Shown piece by piece: positions 51,607 to 61,291 of a stretch of 64,000 bases of DNA. How positions within the stretch are numbered: the stretch's first letter is position 1; every line of letters begins with the position of its first letter. A program made the translations under genes and the position numbers. Source of the stretch: Frankiales bacterium (GTDB lineage: Bacteria; Actinomycetota; Actinomycetes; S36-B12; CAIYMF01). Where the stretch lies: the NCBI GenBank assembly GCA_016125335.1, contig WGLY01000021.1, forward strand, positions 49,134 to 113,133, written 5' to 3'. The notes beneath the pieces were generated by a model. It ran no database searches. It worked only from the letters and a program-made list of their open reading frames with translations, and was not told the DNA's origin.

Positions 51607-53016
51607 TCACGAGGGCTTGGGTGCTCCCGGACGCACATAGCGGATCCAGGTGAGCGCGATGCAGGCGAGCGCGAACACCACGCCGAGGTAGAAGAAGTTG
51701 GTCACGGTCGAGACGGCGAGGCCGATGCCGAAGAAGAACGGGCCGTAGGCGGCGATCGCAGAGGTCCATCCGATCACTCCGCCGGCCTGTCGCCGCTCGA
51801 AGATCATCGGCATCTGCTTGAAGGTGGAGGCGTTGCCGATGCCGGTGAAGAAGAAGATGGCGATCATCCCGTAGAGGAAGCCCTGGAAGTCGGACTGCAA
51901 CGCGTCGGCGCCCTGGCTGGGGTCCGGCGTTACGTGCTGGATCGTGAACAGCAGTGACGCGAGGATGCCGATCCCGGACACGAGCGTCCACCGGGCACCG
52001 CCGAAGCGATCGGTCAGCGGGGCGAACGCCACCCGCGCTCCGGCGCCCACGAGCGGGCCGAGGAACGCGAACTTGAGCGGGGTGGGGATCGCGTAGCCGG
52101 AGACGAGCGCGTGGGTGGAGCCGTCGGCCGCCGTCGCGACGATGGCGGCGTTGCCGGCGCCGTAGAGGTTCTTGATGAGCAGGCCGAACTGCGCGGACAG
52201 CCCGGAGAACGTGCCGAACGTCATGATGTAGAGCGCCGTCATGAACCAGGTGTCGACGTTGCCGAAGATGTCCATCTGCTGCCGGAAGTTGGCGCGCACC
52301 GGGACGCTGCGCAGCGTCGTCCAGGCCAGGACCGCAGCGACGATGACGAACGGGACGTAGACGTACGCGGCGTTCTGGTACCAGGCGTCGACTGTGGTGC
52401 CCTTGGCCGCGTCGTGGAACTTCTGCGACGCGCCGAGGAAGCCGACCATGCCGAGGCCGATGACCCAGGGCGTGACGAACTGGACGATGGAGACCCCGAA
52501 GTTGCCGATGCCCGCCTGCAGGCCGAGTGCTGTGCCTTGCTTGCTGCGGGGGAAGAAGTACGACGTGCTGGGCATGAACCCGGAGAACGCGCCGCCGCCG
52601 ACCCCGGCGAGGAACGCCAGGATCATGAATGTCGTGTAGCTGGTGGACGGGTTCTGCACGGCCATGCCCCAGCCGACCAGCGGGATGAGCAGCAGGACCG
52701 TTGTCAGTGTGATCAGCCTGCGCGTCCCCAGGATCGGGGGCAGCCACATCCAGACGAGGCGCAGCGTTCCCCCGGCGAGGCCGGGCATCGCCGCGAGCCA
52801 GTAGAGCTGGTTCTTGTCGAGCTTGAAGCCCAGCCCGGTGAGCTGCGGGGCCAGGGCGCTGGCGAGGTACCACGTGCAGAAGGCCAGGGTGAGCGACCCC
52901 GTGGTGATCCAGAGGGTGCGCCAGGCCAGGCCGGAGTTCCAGGTCTCGCCGTTCTCCGGGTCCCAGTCGGTGAGCCACTCGCCGCCCTTGCGGCTCGAGG
53001 CTGTCGTGGTGGTCAT
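51607..53016 (-). CDS. narK: NarK-type nitrate/nitrite transporter (first copy)
   Basis: 469 aa, 12-helix major facilitator. The nitrate signature GGGAFSGFMPSTSYFFP and GLQAGIGNFGVSIVQF are present, as are the Arg residues of the substrate path. It takes up nitrate or exchanges it for nitrite. It is the second gene of the leftward transporter pair; its ATG has GAGGA 11 nt upstream. Confidence 0.9.
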   Translation of the reverse strand: MTTTTASSRKGGEWLTDWDPENGETWNSGLAWRTLWITTGSLTLAFCTWYLASALAPQLTGLGFKLDKNQLYWLAAMPGLAGGTLRLVWMWLPPILGTRRLITLTTVLLLIPLVGWGMAVQNPSTSYTTFMILAFLAGVGGGAFSGFMPSTSYFFPRSKQGTALGLQAGIGNFGVSIVQFVTPWVIGLGMVGFLGASQKFHDAAKGTTVDAWYQNAAYVYVPFVIVAAVLAWTTLRSVPVRANFRQQMDIFGNVDTWFMTALYIMTFGTFSGLSAQFGLLIKNLYGAGNAAIVATAADGSTHALVSGYAIPTPLKFAFLGPLVGAGARVAFAPLTDRFGGARWTLVSGIGILASLLFTIQHVTPDPSQGADALQSDFQGFLYGMIAIFFFTGIGNASTFKQMPMIFERRQAGGVIGWTSAIAAYGPFFFGIGLAVSTVTNFFYLGVVFALACIALTWIRYVRPGAPKPS

Positions 53017-53045
53017 GATGGCGCGGTCCTCATCTCGTGGGAGGT

Positions 53046-54470
53046 TCAGCGGCTCGACGCGGTGTCGAGGGCTCGGCGGGGCTGCTCGAACTCGTGGGCG
53101 AGCTCGGGCGAGGACTGGTGGAGCATGTGCACGACCGTGAGGTGCATCCAGACCGAGCACGCGAGGGTCAGAAGGAACAGGACGCCGAACAACGCGGTCG
53201 GCAGACCTGTCCAAGCCACGGCGTAGCCGAACACGGGGAGCAGGAAGAAGCCGCCCAGACCGCCGAGCATCCCGACCAGGCCGCCGACGGCGCCCACGTC
53301 GTGCGGGAAGTACTCGGGGATGTGCTTGTAGACGGCGGCCTTGCCGATGCCCATCGAGCAACCGAGCACCACGACGAAGAACGTGAACCCCATGAGGCCC
53401 AGGTGCCACGGCAGGATCTCGGCGGTTCCGTCGGCGGACCGGGATGGCGCGACGTCCACGGTGATGTAGCCGGACGGCATCATGAGCACGCCCGTCGAGA
53501 CCAGCATGAGCCCGAACGTCCAGTACATGATGCGGCGGGCGCCGACCTTGTCCGACAGCCAGCCGCCCACAGGTCGCAGCAGCGAGGCGGGGAAGATGAA
53601 CAGCGCAGTCAGCAGGCCGGCCTGCCACAGCTCGACGCCGTAGTTGGTCTCGAAGTACTTCGGCAGCGCCGATGCCAGCGCGACGTAGGCCCCGAAGACG
53701 GCGACGTAGTAGAGGCTGAACCGCCACACGCGCAGGTGCCTGAGGGGCAGGAGCATCACGCGCACCGGCACGCTCCGGCCGGGCCGCCGGTCGTGGCGCG
53801 GGGTCACCAGCCACAGCGCGAGCGCCATCACGAGCAGGGCGACCGCGTAGATGACGGGGACGAGCCGCCAGCCGCCCGAGATGACGCCGAAGTAGGTCGC
53901 GCCCGCGGTCCCCGCGATGATCGCCGGACCGATCAGCTTGGTGACCGACGCGCCGACGTTGCCCGCACCGAACACCCCGAGGGCGAACCCCTGCTGGGAG
54001 CGCGGGAACCACGCGCTGTTCCAGGCGATGCCGTTGGAGAACGAGTTGCCCGCGAAGCCGATGAGGAAGGCGAGGACGAACAGGGCCACCGGGCTGTGGG
54101 TCCCGGCCAGCAGGAAGGTCGGCACCGCAGCCATCACGAGCATGGCCGCCATGACGATCCGTCCGCCCCAGCGGTCGGCCAGGATGCCGGTGCCGAGCCT
54201 CCAGATGGCGCCGTTGAGCACCGGCAGCGCGGTCAGCCAGTAGAACGCCGTGTCCGAGAGCCCGAACTCCTTCTGGATCGGGATGCCGAGGATCCCGAAC
54301 TGCATCCACACCGCGAACATGAGGGTGAACGCGAGGGTGGACGTGACCAGCACGCGGTAGCGCCCCCGCGCCGGCTCCTCGTCCGCCGGGCCCGTCCGGT
54401 CGGCCGCCCCCGCCGGGATCCCGGCGACGTCGGGCCGACCCGCAAGGTCCTGGCCGCTGATGGTGGTCAC
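53046..54470 (-). CDS. narK2: NarK-type nitrate/nitrite transporter (second copy)
   Basis: 474 aa, GTG start with GGAGAT upstream. A major facilitator with FAGNSFSNGIAWNSAWFPRS and GVFGAGNVGASVTKLIGP, the second NarK class, with a cytoplasmic tail of about 40 residues at the N-terminus. The two classes may be symporter and antiporter. It is divergent from the regulator-narGHJI transcript. Confidence 0.88.
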   Translation of the reverse strand: MTTISGQDLAGRPDVAGIPAGAADRTGPADEEPARGRYRVLVTSTLAFTLMFAVWMQFGILGIPIQKEFGLSDTAFYWLTALPVLNGAIWRLGTGILADRWGGRIVMAAMLVMAAVPTFLLAGTHSPVALFVLAFLIGFAGNSFSNGIAWNSAWFPRSQQGFALGVFGAGNVGASVTKLIGPAIIAGTAGATYFGVISGGWRLVPVIYAVALLVMALALWLVTPRHDRRPGRSVPVRVMLLPLRHLRVWRFSLYYVAVFGAYVALASALPKYFETNYGVELWQAGLLTALFIFPASLLRPVGGWLSDKVGARRIMYWTFGLMLVSTGVLMMPSGYITVDVAPSRSADGTAEILPWHLGLMGFTFFVVVLGCSMGIGKAAVYKHIPEYFPHDVGAVGGLVGMLGGLGGFFLLPVFGYAVAWTGLPTALFGVLFLLTLACSVWMHLTVVHMLHQSSPELAHEFEQPRRALDTASSR

Positions 54471-54664
54471 GGGGATCTCCTCGACGGTGTTATTTACTAG
54501 TCGCCACGGAACATAGTGGTTCGCTCGGGGACGGTGTCCACTGTTGCCGCGGATATTTCTCGTGACCTGGGCCACATAAGGACGCTCTATCCAGCGTGGA
54601 TCGACGGTGTACGCTCGCGGCGCGGTGATTGATCCGCTCGATCGGATAAATAACAGGAGGGGTT
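54471..54664. promoter_or_regulatory. Divergent regulatory region of the nar cluster
   Basis: TGTTATTTA at 54488-54496 and its reverse complement at 54647-54655 lie next to the two opposite genes. GACGGTGT appears three times (54483, 54530, 54603). CGTGACCTGGGCCACA (54561-54576) resembles a Crp/Fnr site. The ribosome site AGGAGG is at 54656-54661. Confidence 0.55.
54561..54576. promoter_or_regulatory. Crp/Fnr-like palindrome
   Basis: CGTGA-N6-CCACA, two mismatches from TGTGA-N6-TCACA. Confidence 0.35.
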
Positions 54665-55375
54665 GTGCTTCGCAGTCGTCGCGGGTCCGTCCCCGACTCC
54701 ACAGGCCCGGATCGGCTGGTGCACGACCTGCTGCGCGGGTCCGACGAGGCGATGTCCGTCGCGCAGATCGTCTCGGCCACCGGCCTGCACGCCAACACGG
54801 TGCGGGCGCACCTGGCCCTGCTCCAGGACATGGGGCAGGTCGAGTCGGTTCCCGAGCGGCGCGCGACGCCGGGCCGCCCGCGCCTGCTGTACCGGGCGAG
54901 CGCGGGGCCGGTCGAGGATCCGTACCGCGTGCTGGCCGCCGAGCTCGCCGCAGCCACCGCCGCGACCAGCGAGGAGCGATCGGGCGACACGCCTGGTGTC
55001 GCGGCCGGACGCCGCCTGGCGCGGGCCCAGCGCCGGAAGGCGGACGCACCCGGGGAGGTCGACCCCGAGCGGTCCGTGGCGATGGCGGTCGAGGGCCTCG
55101 ACGTCCTCGGGTTCGAGACGACGACCGACCCGCTCGGCGACCGGCTCTACCTGTCGGTGTGCCCGTTCCTCGAGATGGCCAAGGAGGACCGGGCGATCTG
55201 CCGGCTGCACCGCGAGATGCTCGACGGGTTCTTCTCCGAGCTGGGCAGCGGGGTGTCGGTGCGACGGCTCGACATCTTCGTCAAGGGCGACCTGTGCGTG
55301 GCCCATCTCGCGCGCCCCGACCTCCGACCGGCACCGGCACCGCTCAGGACCTCCGAGGATGAGGAGACATCGTGA
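54665..55375 (+). CDS. Probable Fe-S winged-helix regulator of nitrate respiration
   Basis: 236 aa, GTG with AGGAGG 5 nt upstream. N-terminal winged helix (about 15-90; SVAQIVSATGLHANTVRAHL). Cysteines in SVCPFLEMAKEDRAICRLHR (C-x12-C) and VKGDLCVAHL suggest an iron-sulfur sensor like SufR or, functionally, ArnR of Corynebacterium, which represses nar genes under oxygen or nitric oxide. Its last 4 bases (GTGA) are the narG start, so it is part of the nar operon. The cluster type is inference. Confidence 0.75.
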   Translation: MLRSRRGSVPDSTGPDRLVHDLLRGSDEAMSVAQIVSATGLHANTVRAHLALLQDMGQVESVPERRATPGRPRLLYRASAGPVEDPYRVLAAELAAATAATSEERSGDTPGVAAGRRLARAQRRKADAPGEVDPERSVAMAVEGLDVLGFETTTDPLGDRLYLSVCPFLEMAKEDRAICRLHREMLDGFFSELGSGVSVRRLDIFVKGDLCVAHLARPDLRPAPAPLRTSEDEETS

Positions 55376-58300
55376 CCACGCCCCGGCTCGACGACCCGGT
55401 CGTCGACGGCCTCATCAGCGCCCGCTCGTTCCTGTCGCGCAGTGACGTGTCGAGCGACAAGCGCGCCGTGTTCCACGTGGGCGGGCGCGAGGGCGACGTC
55501 TTCTACCGCGACCGCTGGAGCCACGACAAGGTCGTCCGCAGCACGCACGGGGTGAACTGCACGGGGTCGTGCTCGTGGAAGGTGTACGTCAAGGACGGCA
55601 TCATCACCTGGGAGACGCAGCAGACCGACTACCCCAGCGTCGGCGCGGACTCGCCCGAGTACGAGCCCCGCGGCTGCCCGCGCGGCGCGGCGTTCTCCTG
55701 GTACACGTACTCGCCGACGCGCGTGCGGTACCCCTACGTGCGAGGCATGCTGCTCGACCTCTACCGCGCCGCCAAGAGCGACACCGGTGGCGACGCCGTC
55801 GAGGCATGGAAGCGGGTCGTCTCGGACCCGGAGGCACGTCGCGCCTACCAGCGCGCCCGCGGCAAGGGCGGCCTCGTCCGCACCACGTGGGACGAGGCGC
55901 TGGAGATCGTGGCGGCCGCGCAGGTGCACACCATCGAGAGCTACGGCCCCGACCGGGTGGCCGGCTTCTCCCCGATCCCGGCCATGTCGATGGCCTCGCA
56001 CGCGTCCGGCGCCCGCTACACCTCGCTCATCGGCGGCACGATGCTGTCGTTCTACGACTGGTACTGCGACCTGCCGATCGCCTCGCCGCAGATCTGGGGC
56101 GACCAGACCGATGTGCCGGAGTCGGCGGACTGGTGGAACGCGTCGTTCCTCATCATGTGGGGCTCCAACATCCCCACGACCCGCACTCCCGACGCCCACT
56201 TCATGACCGAGGCCCGCTACAAGGGCATGAAGGTCGTCACCGTCAGCCCCGACTACGCCGACAACACGAAGTTCGCCGACGAGTGGCTGCCCGCGGCCCC
56301 GGGGACCGACGGCGCCCTGGCTATGGCGATGGGCCACGTGATCCTGCGCGAGTTCTACGTCGACCGGCAGGCGCCGATGTTCCTCGACTACGCCAAGCGC
56401 TACACCGATCTCCCCTTCCTGGTGTCGCTCCGCGAGCACGACGGCGCGTGGGTGCCGGACCGATTCGTGATGGCGTCCGACCTCGGCCACGACGTCGAGG
56501 CTGCGGAGTGGAAGCCGGCACTGATCGACGAGCGCACGGGCGAGCCCGTGGTGCCGCAGGGCTCGTTGGGGTTCCGGCACACCGAGTCCGGCATGGGACG
56601 GTGGAACCTCGACCTGCAGGGCGTCGAGCCGCAGCTGTCGATGCACGGTGCCGGCAGCGGGAGCGTGGAGGTGGACCTTCCTCGCTTCGACGTGGGTGAC
56701 CACGGATCCGAGCGCGACGGGGCGATCCGGCGCGGCGTCCCGGTGCGGCGGCTCGGCGACCTGACCGTCACGACCGTCTACGACCTCCTGCTCGCCCAGT
56801 ACGGCGTCGGCCGCCCGGGCCTCCCGGGCACGTGGGCCGCCGGCTACGACGACGCCGAGAGCCCGTACACCCCGGCGTGGCAGGAGGAGATCACCTCCGT
56901 GCCCGCCGCCACCGTCGAGCGCGTCGCGCGGCAGTTCGCGCAGAACGCCGAGGACTCCGGCGGCCGTTCCATGATCACCCTCGGTGCCGGCACCAACCAC
57001 TGGTACCACTCCGACACCATCTACCGCGCCATCGTGTCCCTGGTCCTCCTCACGGGGTGCCAGGGCAAGAACGGCGGTGGCTGGGCCCACTACGTCGGTC
57101 AGGAGAAGGCCCGCCCGTTCACGGGCTGGGCGCAGCTCGCGTTCGGCGCCGACTGGTCGCGTCCTCCGCGGCAGATGGCGGGGACGTCGTACTGGTACCT
57201 GCACACGGACCAGTGGCGCTACGACGCGTTCGGTGCCGACGACGTCGCGAGCACGCTCGGCACCGGACGGTTCCGCGGGCAGGCCTTCGCCGACACCCTC
57301 GCCCAGGCGGTCCGGATGGGCTGGACCCCGTCCTACCCCACGTTCGACCGGAACCCGATCGACCTCGCCCGCGAGGCCGAGGAGTCCGGATCCACGATCG
57401 CGGAGCACGTCGTCGAGCAGCTGCGGTCCGGCGACCTGCGCTTCTCCGTGGAGGACCCCGACGCCGAGGCGAACTGGCCGCGGGTGCTCACCGTGTGGCG
57501 CGCGAACCTGCTCGGGTCGTCCGGGAAGGGCAACGAGTACTTCCTCAAGCACCTGCTCGGGACCGACGGGGCTGTCGACGCCGCTCAGACACCGGAAGGC
57601 CTGCGCCCGCAGGAGGTGGTCTGGCGGGACGAGGCGCCCGAGGGCAAGCTCGACCTCCTCGTGTCGCTCGACTTCCGCATGACGAGCACGGGTCTGTTCA
57701 GCGACGTGCTGCTCCCCGCAGCGACCTGGTACGAGAAGTACGACATCGCCTCCACCGACATGCACCCCTACGTGCACGCCTTCAGCGCGGCGATCCAGCC
57801 GCCGTGGCAGACACGCAGCGACTACGACGCCTTCCAGCAGATGGCCGAGGTCTTCTCCCGCCTTGCGGGCCCTCGGCTCGGCACGGTCAAGGACGTCGTC
57901 GCGCTGCCGCTCCAGCACGACACCCCCACCGAGACGGCCCAGCCCGGCGGTCGCGCGCTCGACTGGTCGAAGGGCGAGTGCGAGCCGCTCCCGGGGCGGA
58001 CGATGCCCAGCCTCGTGGTGGTCGAGCGCGACTACGGCGCCATCGCGGCCAAGATGGCCTCGCTCGGCCCGAACGTCGAGTCCCTGGGCACCGTCGTCAA
58101 GGGCGTCACGCTCAAGCAGCAGAGCACGGTCGACCGGCTCCGCGCCGTCAACGGAGTGGTGCGCGGCGGCGTCGCCGACGGACGCCCGCGACTGGCCACG
58201 GCCGAGCAGGCGTGCGAGGCGATCCTGAGCCTCTCCGGGGTGTCCTACGGGGAGATCGCGGTGGCCGGCTTCGAGTTCCTGGAGCGTCGCACCGGTCAGC

Positions 58301-59061
58301 CCATGGCTGACCTCGCGCGCGAGCACGAGGGCAAGATCATCAGCTTCGCGGACACGCAGAGCAGGCCTCAGCCGGTCATCACGTCGTGGGAGTGGTCGGG
58401 GAGCGAGCACGGCGGACGCCGGTACTCGCCGTTCGTCATCAACGTCGAGCGGCTCAAGCCGTGGCACACGATCACCGGCCGGCAGCACTTCTTCCTCGAC
58501 CACGACTGGATGACCGAGGTGGGCGAGCAGCTGCCCACGTACCGCCCGCCGCTCAACCTGCACGCTCTCGCCGGCTACCCGCGCCTCGGCGACGTCGACG
58601 AGGCGGGGGTCGTCGTCCGCTACCTCACCCCCCACTCCAAGTGGTCGATCCACTCGGAGTACCAGGACAACCTGTTCATGCTCGCGCTCTCGCGCGGAGG
58701 CCCGGACATCTGGATGAGCCGTGAGGACGCCGAGAAGATCGGTGTCAAGGACAACGAGTGGATCGAGGCGCACAACCGCAACGGCGTCGTCGTCGCCCGC
58801 GCCGTCGTCTCGCACCGCATGCCCGAGGGCACCGTGTTCATGTACCACGCCAAGGACCGCACCGTCGGCGTCCCCCGCGTCGAGCGCACGGGCAAGCGCG
58901 GTGGCATCCACAACTCCCTCACGCGACTGCTCATGAAGCCGACGCACCTCATCGGCGGCTACGGCCAGCTCTCGTACGGGTTCAACTACTACGGCCCCAC
59001 CGGCAACCAGCGCGACGAGGTGACGGTCATCCGCCGCCGGTCGCAGGAGGTGCAGTACTGA
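55372..59061 (+). CDS. narG: Respiratory nitrate reductase alpha subunit NarG
   Basis: 1229 aa, full length, GTG start. The FS0 cluster ligands are His59, Cys63, Cys67 and Cys102 (HGVNCTGSCSW...RGCPRG). YCDLPIASPQIWGDQTD holds the molybdenum Asp. It binds bis-MGD and reduces nitrate to nitrite at the cytoplasmic face of the membrane. Coupled to the regulator upstream and, by TGATG, to narH. Confidence 0.98.
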   Translation: MTTPRLDDPVVDGLISARSFLSRSDVSSDKRAVFHVGGREGDVFYRDRWSHDKVVRSTHGVNCTGSCSWKVYVKDGIITWETQQTDYPSVGADSPEYEPRGCPRGAAFSWYTYSPTRVRYPYVRGMLLDLYRAAKSDTGGDAVEAWKRVVSDPEARRAYQRARGKGGLVRTTWDEALEIVAAAQVHTIESYGPDRVAGFSPIPAMSMASHASGARYTSLIGGTMLSFYDWYCDLPIASPQIWGDQTDVPESADWWNASFLIMWGSNIPTTRTPDAHFMTEARYKGMKVVTVSPDYADNTKFADEWLPAAPGTDGALAMAMGHVILREFYVDRQAPMFLDYAKRYTDLPFLVSLREHDGAWVPDRFVMASDLGHDVEAAEWKPALIDERTGEPVVPQGSLGFRHTESGMGRWNLDLQGVEPQLSMHGAGSGSVEVDLPRFDVGDHGSERDGAIRRGVPVRRLGDLTVTTVYDLLLAQYGVGRPGLPGTWAAGYDDAESPYTPAWQEEITSVPAATVERVARQFAQNAEDSGGRSMITLGAGTNHWYHSDTIYRAIVSLVLLTGCQGKNGGGWAHYVGQEKARPFTGWAQLAFGADWSRPPRQMAGTSYWYLHTDQWRYDAFGADDVASTLGTGRFRGQAFADTLAQAVRMGWTPSYPTFDRNPIDLAREAEESGSTIAEHVVEQLRSGDLRFSVEDPDAEANWPRVLTVWRANLLGSSGKGNEYFLKHLLGTDGAVDAAQTPEGLRPQEVVWRDEAPEGKLDLLVSLDFRMTSTGLFSDVLLPAATWYEKYDIASTDMHPYVHAFSAAIQPPWQTRSDYDAFQQMAEVFSRLAGPRLGTVKDVVALPLQHDTPTETAQPGGRALDWSKGECEPLPGRTMPSLVVVERDYGAIAAKMASLGPNVESLGTVVKGVTLKQQSTVDRLRAVNGVVRGGVADGRPRLATAEQACEAILSLSGVSYGEIAVAGFEFLERRTGQPMADLAREHEGKIISFADTQSRPQPVITSWEWSGSEHGGRRYSPFVINVERLKPWHTITGRQHFFLDHDWMTEVGEQLPTYRPPLNLHALAGYPRLGDVDEAGVVVRYLTPHSKWSIHSEYQDNLFMLALSRGGPDIWMSREDAEKIGVKDNEWIEAHNRNGVVVARAVVSHRMPEGTVFMYHAKDRTVGVPRVERTGKRGGIHNSLTRLLMKPTHLIGGYGQLSYGFNYYGPTGNQRDEVTVIRRRSQEVQY

Positions 59062-60644
59062 TGACGCGCGTGATGGCCCAGGTGGGCATGGTGATGAACC
59101 TCGACAAGTGCATCGGGTGCCACACCTGCTCGGTGACGTGCAAGCAGACGTGGACCAACAGGCGCGGCGTCGAGTACGTGTGGTTCAACAACGTGGAGAC
59201 CCGGCCCGGGCTCGGCTACCCCCGCCGTTACGAGGACCAGGAGCAGTGGAAGGGCGGATGGGAGCGCACTCGGCGCGGCAAGCTCCGCCTGCGGGGCGGC
59301 AGCCGCTGGCAGCGGCTGGCCACCATCTTCAGCAATCCCAAGCTGCCCGGGCTCGACGACTACTACGAGCCCTGGACCTACGACTACGACACGCTCATCT
59401 CCGCGCCCCCGATGGACACGATGCCGGTGGCCCGGCCCAAGTCGATGATCACCGGCAAGGACATGGAGATCACCTGGGGGGCCAACTGGGACGACGATCT
59501 CGGTGGCACACACGAGCGCGGTCACGAGGACCCGATGCTCAAGGGCATCACCGACCAGGTGTCCTTCGATTTCGAGAAGGCCTTCATGTTCTACCTGCCG
59601 CGCATCTGCGAGCACTGCCTCAATCCGGCGTGCGTGGCGTCATGTCCGTCGGGCGCGATGTACAAGCGGAGCGAGGACGGCATCGTGCTCGTGGACCAGG
59701 ACCGCTGCCGCGGCTGGCGCATGTGCGTGAGCGGGTGCCCGTACAAGAAGGTCTACTTCAACCACCGCACCGGCAAGGCCGAGAAGTGCACGTTCTGCTA
59801 CCCCCGCCTCGAAGTGGGCCAGCCGACCGTGTGCGCGGAGACCTGCGTCGGCCGGCTGCGCTACATCGGCCTGTTCCTGTACGACGCCGACAGGGTGCTC
59901 GAAGCCGCGTCGGTCGAGGACGAGAAGGATCTCTACGAGGCGCAGCTCGACGTCCTGCTCGACCCGGAGGACCCGGCCGTCGTCGAGCAGGCGCGACGGG
60001 ACGGGGTCCCTGAGGACTGGATCGTCGCGGCGCAGAAGTCGCCGGTCTACACGCTCGCGAAGAAGTACCGCCTCGCCCTGCCGCTGCACCCGGAGTACCG
60101 CACCATGCCCATGGTCTGGTACATCCCGCCGCTCTCACCGCTCGTCGATGCCCTCGTCAACAGCGGGCACGACGGTGAGGAGATCGGGAACCTGTTCGGC
60201 GCCATCGAGGCGATGCGCATCCCCATCGGCTACCTCGCCAACCTCCTCACCGCCGGCGACACCGCTGTCGTCGACGGCGTGCTGCGGCGGCTGGCCGCCA
60301 TGCGCTCCTACATGCGCGACATCAACCTCGGCCGCGATCCCGACGAGTCGATCCCGGCCCGCGTGGGACTGACCGGCGAGGACCTCTACGACCTCTACCG
60401 CCTGCTGGCCATCGCGAAGTACGAGCAGCGCTACGTCATCCCCGCGGCGCACCAGGAGGCGGCCGACGCGCTGGAGGAGACGGGCTGCTCCCTCGACTTC
60501 GAGGGCGGCCCGGGGATCGGTCAGCTCACGCCGGTCGGCGAGGTCAGGCCGGTCCCGGTGTCGATCGAGAGCTTCCACGTCGCCAAGAAGCGCGCGCTCG
60601 CGGACAGCCACGCGCAGCTGAAGCAGGACGGGAGCGACCTGTGA
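59061..60644 (+). CDS. narH: Nitrate reductase beta subunit NarH
   Basis: 527 aa. Four cluster motifs: DKCIGCHTCSVTCKQTW, ICEHCLNPACVASCPSG, DRCRGWRMCVSGCPYKK (Trp marks the 3Fe-4S cluster) and CTFCYPRLE. It passes electrons from NarI hemes to NarG. AGGAGG precedes the start, which overlaps narG by one base. Confidence 0.97.
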   Translation: MTRVMAQVGMVMNLDKCIGCHTCSVTCKQTWTNRRGVEYVWFNNVETRPGLGYPRRYEDQEQWKGGWERTRRGKLRLRGGSRWQRLATIFSNPKLPGLDDYYEPWTYDYDTLISAPPMDTMPVARPKSMITGKDMEITWGANWDDDLGGTHERGHEDPMLKGITDQVSFDFEKAFMFYLPRICEHCLNPACVASCPSGAMYKRSEDGIVLVDQDRCRGWRMCVSGCPYKKVYFNHRTGKAEKCTFCYPRLEVGQPTVCAETCVGRLRYIGLFLYDADRVLEAASVEDEKDLYEAQLDVLLDPEDPAVVEQARRDGVPEDWIVAAQKSPVYTLAKKYRLALPLHPEYRTMPMVWYIPPLSPLVDALVNSGHDGEEIGNLFGAIEAMRIPIGYLANLLTAGDTAVVDGVLRRLAAMRSYMRDINLGRDPDESIPARVGLTGEDLYDLYRLLAIAKYEQRYVIPAAHQEAADALEETGCSLDFEGGPGIGQLTPVGEVRPVPVSIESFHVAKKRALADSHAQLKQDGSDL

Positions 60645-61291
60645 CCGCCCACGACTCCTTCCTGCAGGCCGGCGAGACGTCCGTGCGTCGGCTCCTCGCG
60701 GTGTGCTCCATGCTGCTCGCCTACCCCGACGATCGCAGCGTCCAGCGTCTCCCCCTCGTCGAGGGCAGCCTGGAGGGGCTCCCGGCCGACGCGCGCGAGC
60801 CGTTGCGGCGGTTCGTCTCCTGGCTCGCGGGGCTCGGCGCCAGGCCGGCCCAGGAGCACTACGTCGAGATCTTCGACCGCCGCCGCAAGGCCTGCCTGTA
60901 CCTGACCTACTTCCTCAACGGCGACACCCGGCGTCGTGGGATGGCCCTGGTGGAGTTCAAGGAGCTGTACCAGGCGGCCGGGTACGACCTCGGCCCCGAG
61001 GAGCTGCCGGACTTCCTGCCGGTGGTCCTCGAGTTCGGAGCAGTCGCCGACGTGGCCGTCGCCCTCGAGCTGCTCGCCTCTCACCGCTCGGGACTGGAGC
61101 TGCTCTCCGCCGCACTCGAGCGGTTCGGCTCCCCCTACGCCGACGTCGTCGACGCGCTCCTCGTCGTCGTCCCGCCCGCCGTCGAGGGCCCGAGCGCGGC
61201 AGAGCTGGCCGAGATGGGGCCGCCCGCCGAGCAGGTCGGGCTGGCTCCGTTCGTGCCACTCGAGTCGCTGAAGGTGGGTGGTCGCGCATGA
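60641..61291 (+). CDS. narJ: Nitrate reductase molybdenum cofactor assembly chaperone NarJ
   Basis: 216 aa, GTGA overlap with narH. Helical TorD/NarJ-like fold: YVEIFDRRRKACLYLTYFLN and LPDFLPVVLEFGA are the family motifs. It holds NarG for cofactor insertion and is not in the final enzyme. Overlaps narI by ATGA. Confidence 0.94.
   Translation: MTAHDSFLQAGETSVRRLLAVCSMLLAYPDDRSVQRLPLVEGSLEGLPADAREPLRRFVSWLAGLGARPAQEHYVEIFDRRRKACLYLTYFLNGDTRRRGMALVEFKELYQAAGYDLGPEELPDFLPVVLEFGAVADVAVALELLASHRSGLELLSAALERFGSPYADVVDALLVVVPPAVEGPSAAELAEMGPPAEQVGLAPFVPLESLKVGGRA

Noticed and set aside
55147..58947. 1266-codon minus-strand frame opposite narG
   Set aside because: Shadow of narG; NarG has complete family motifs.
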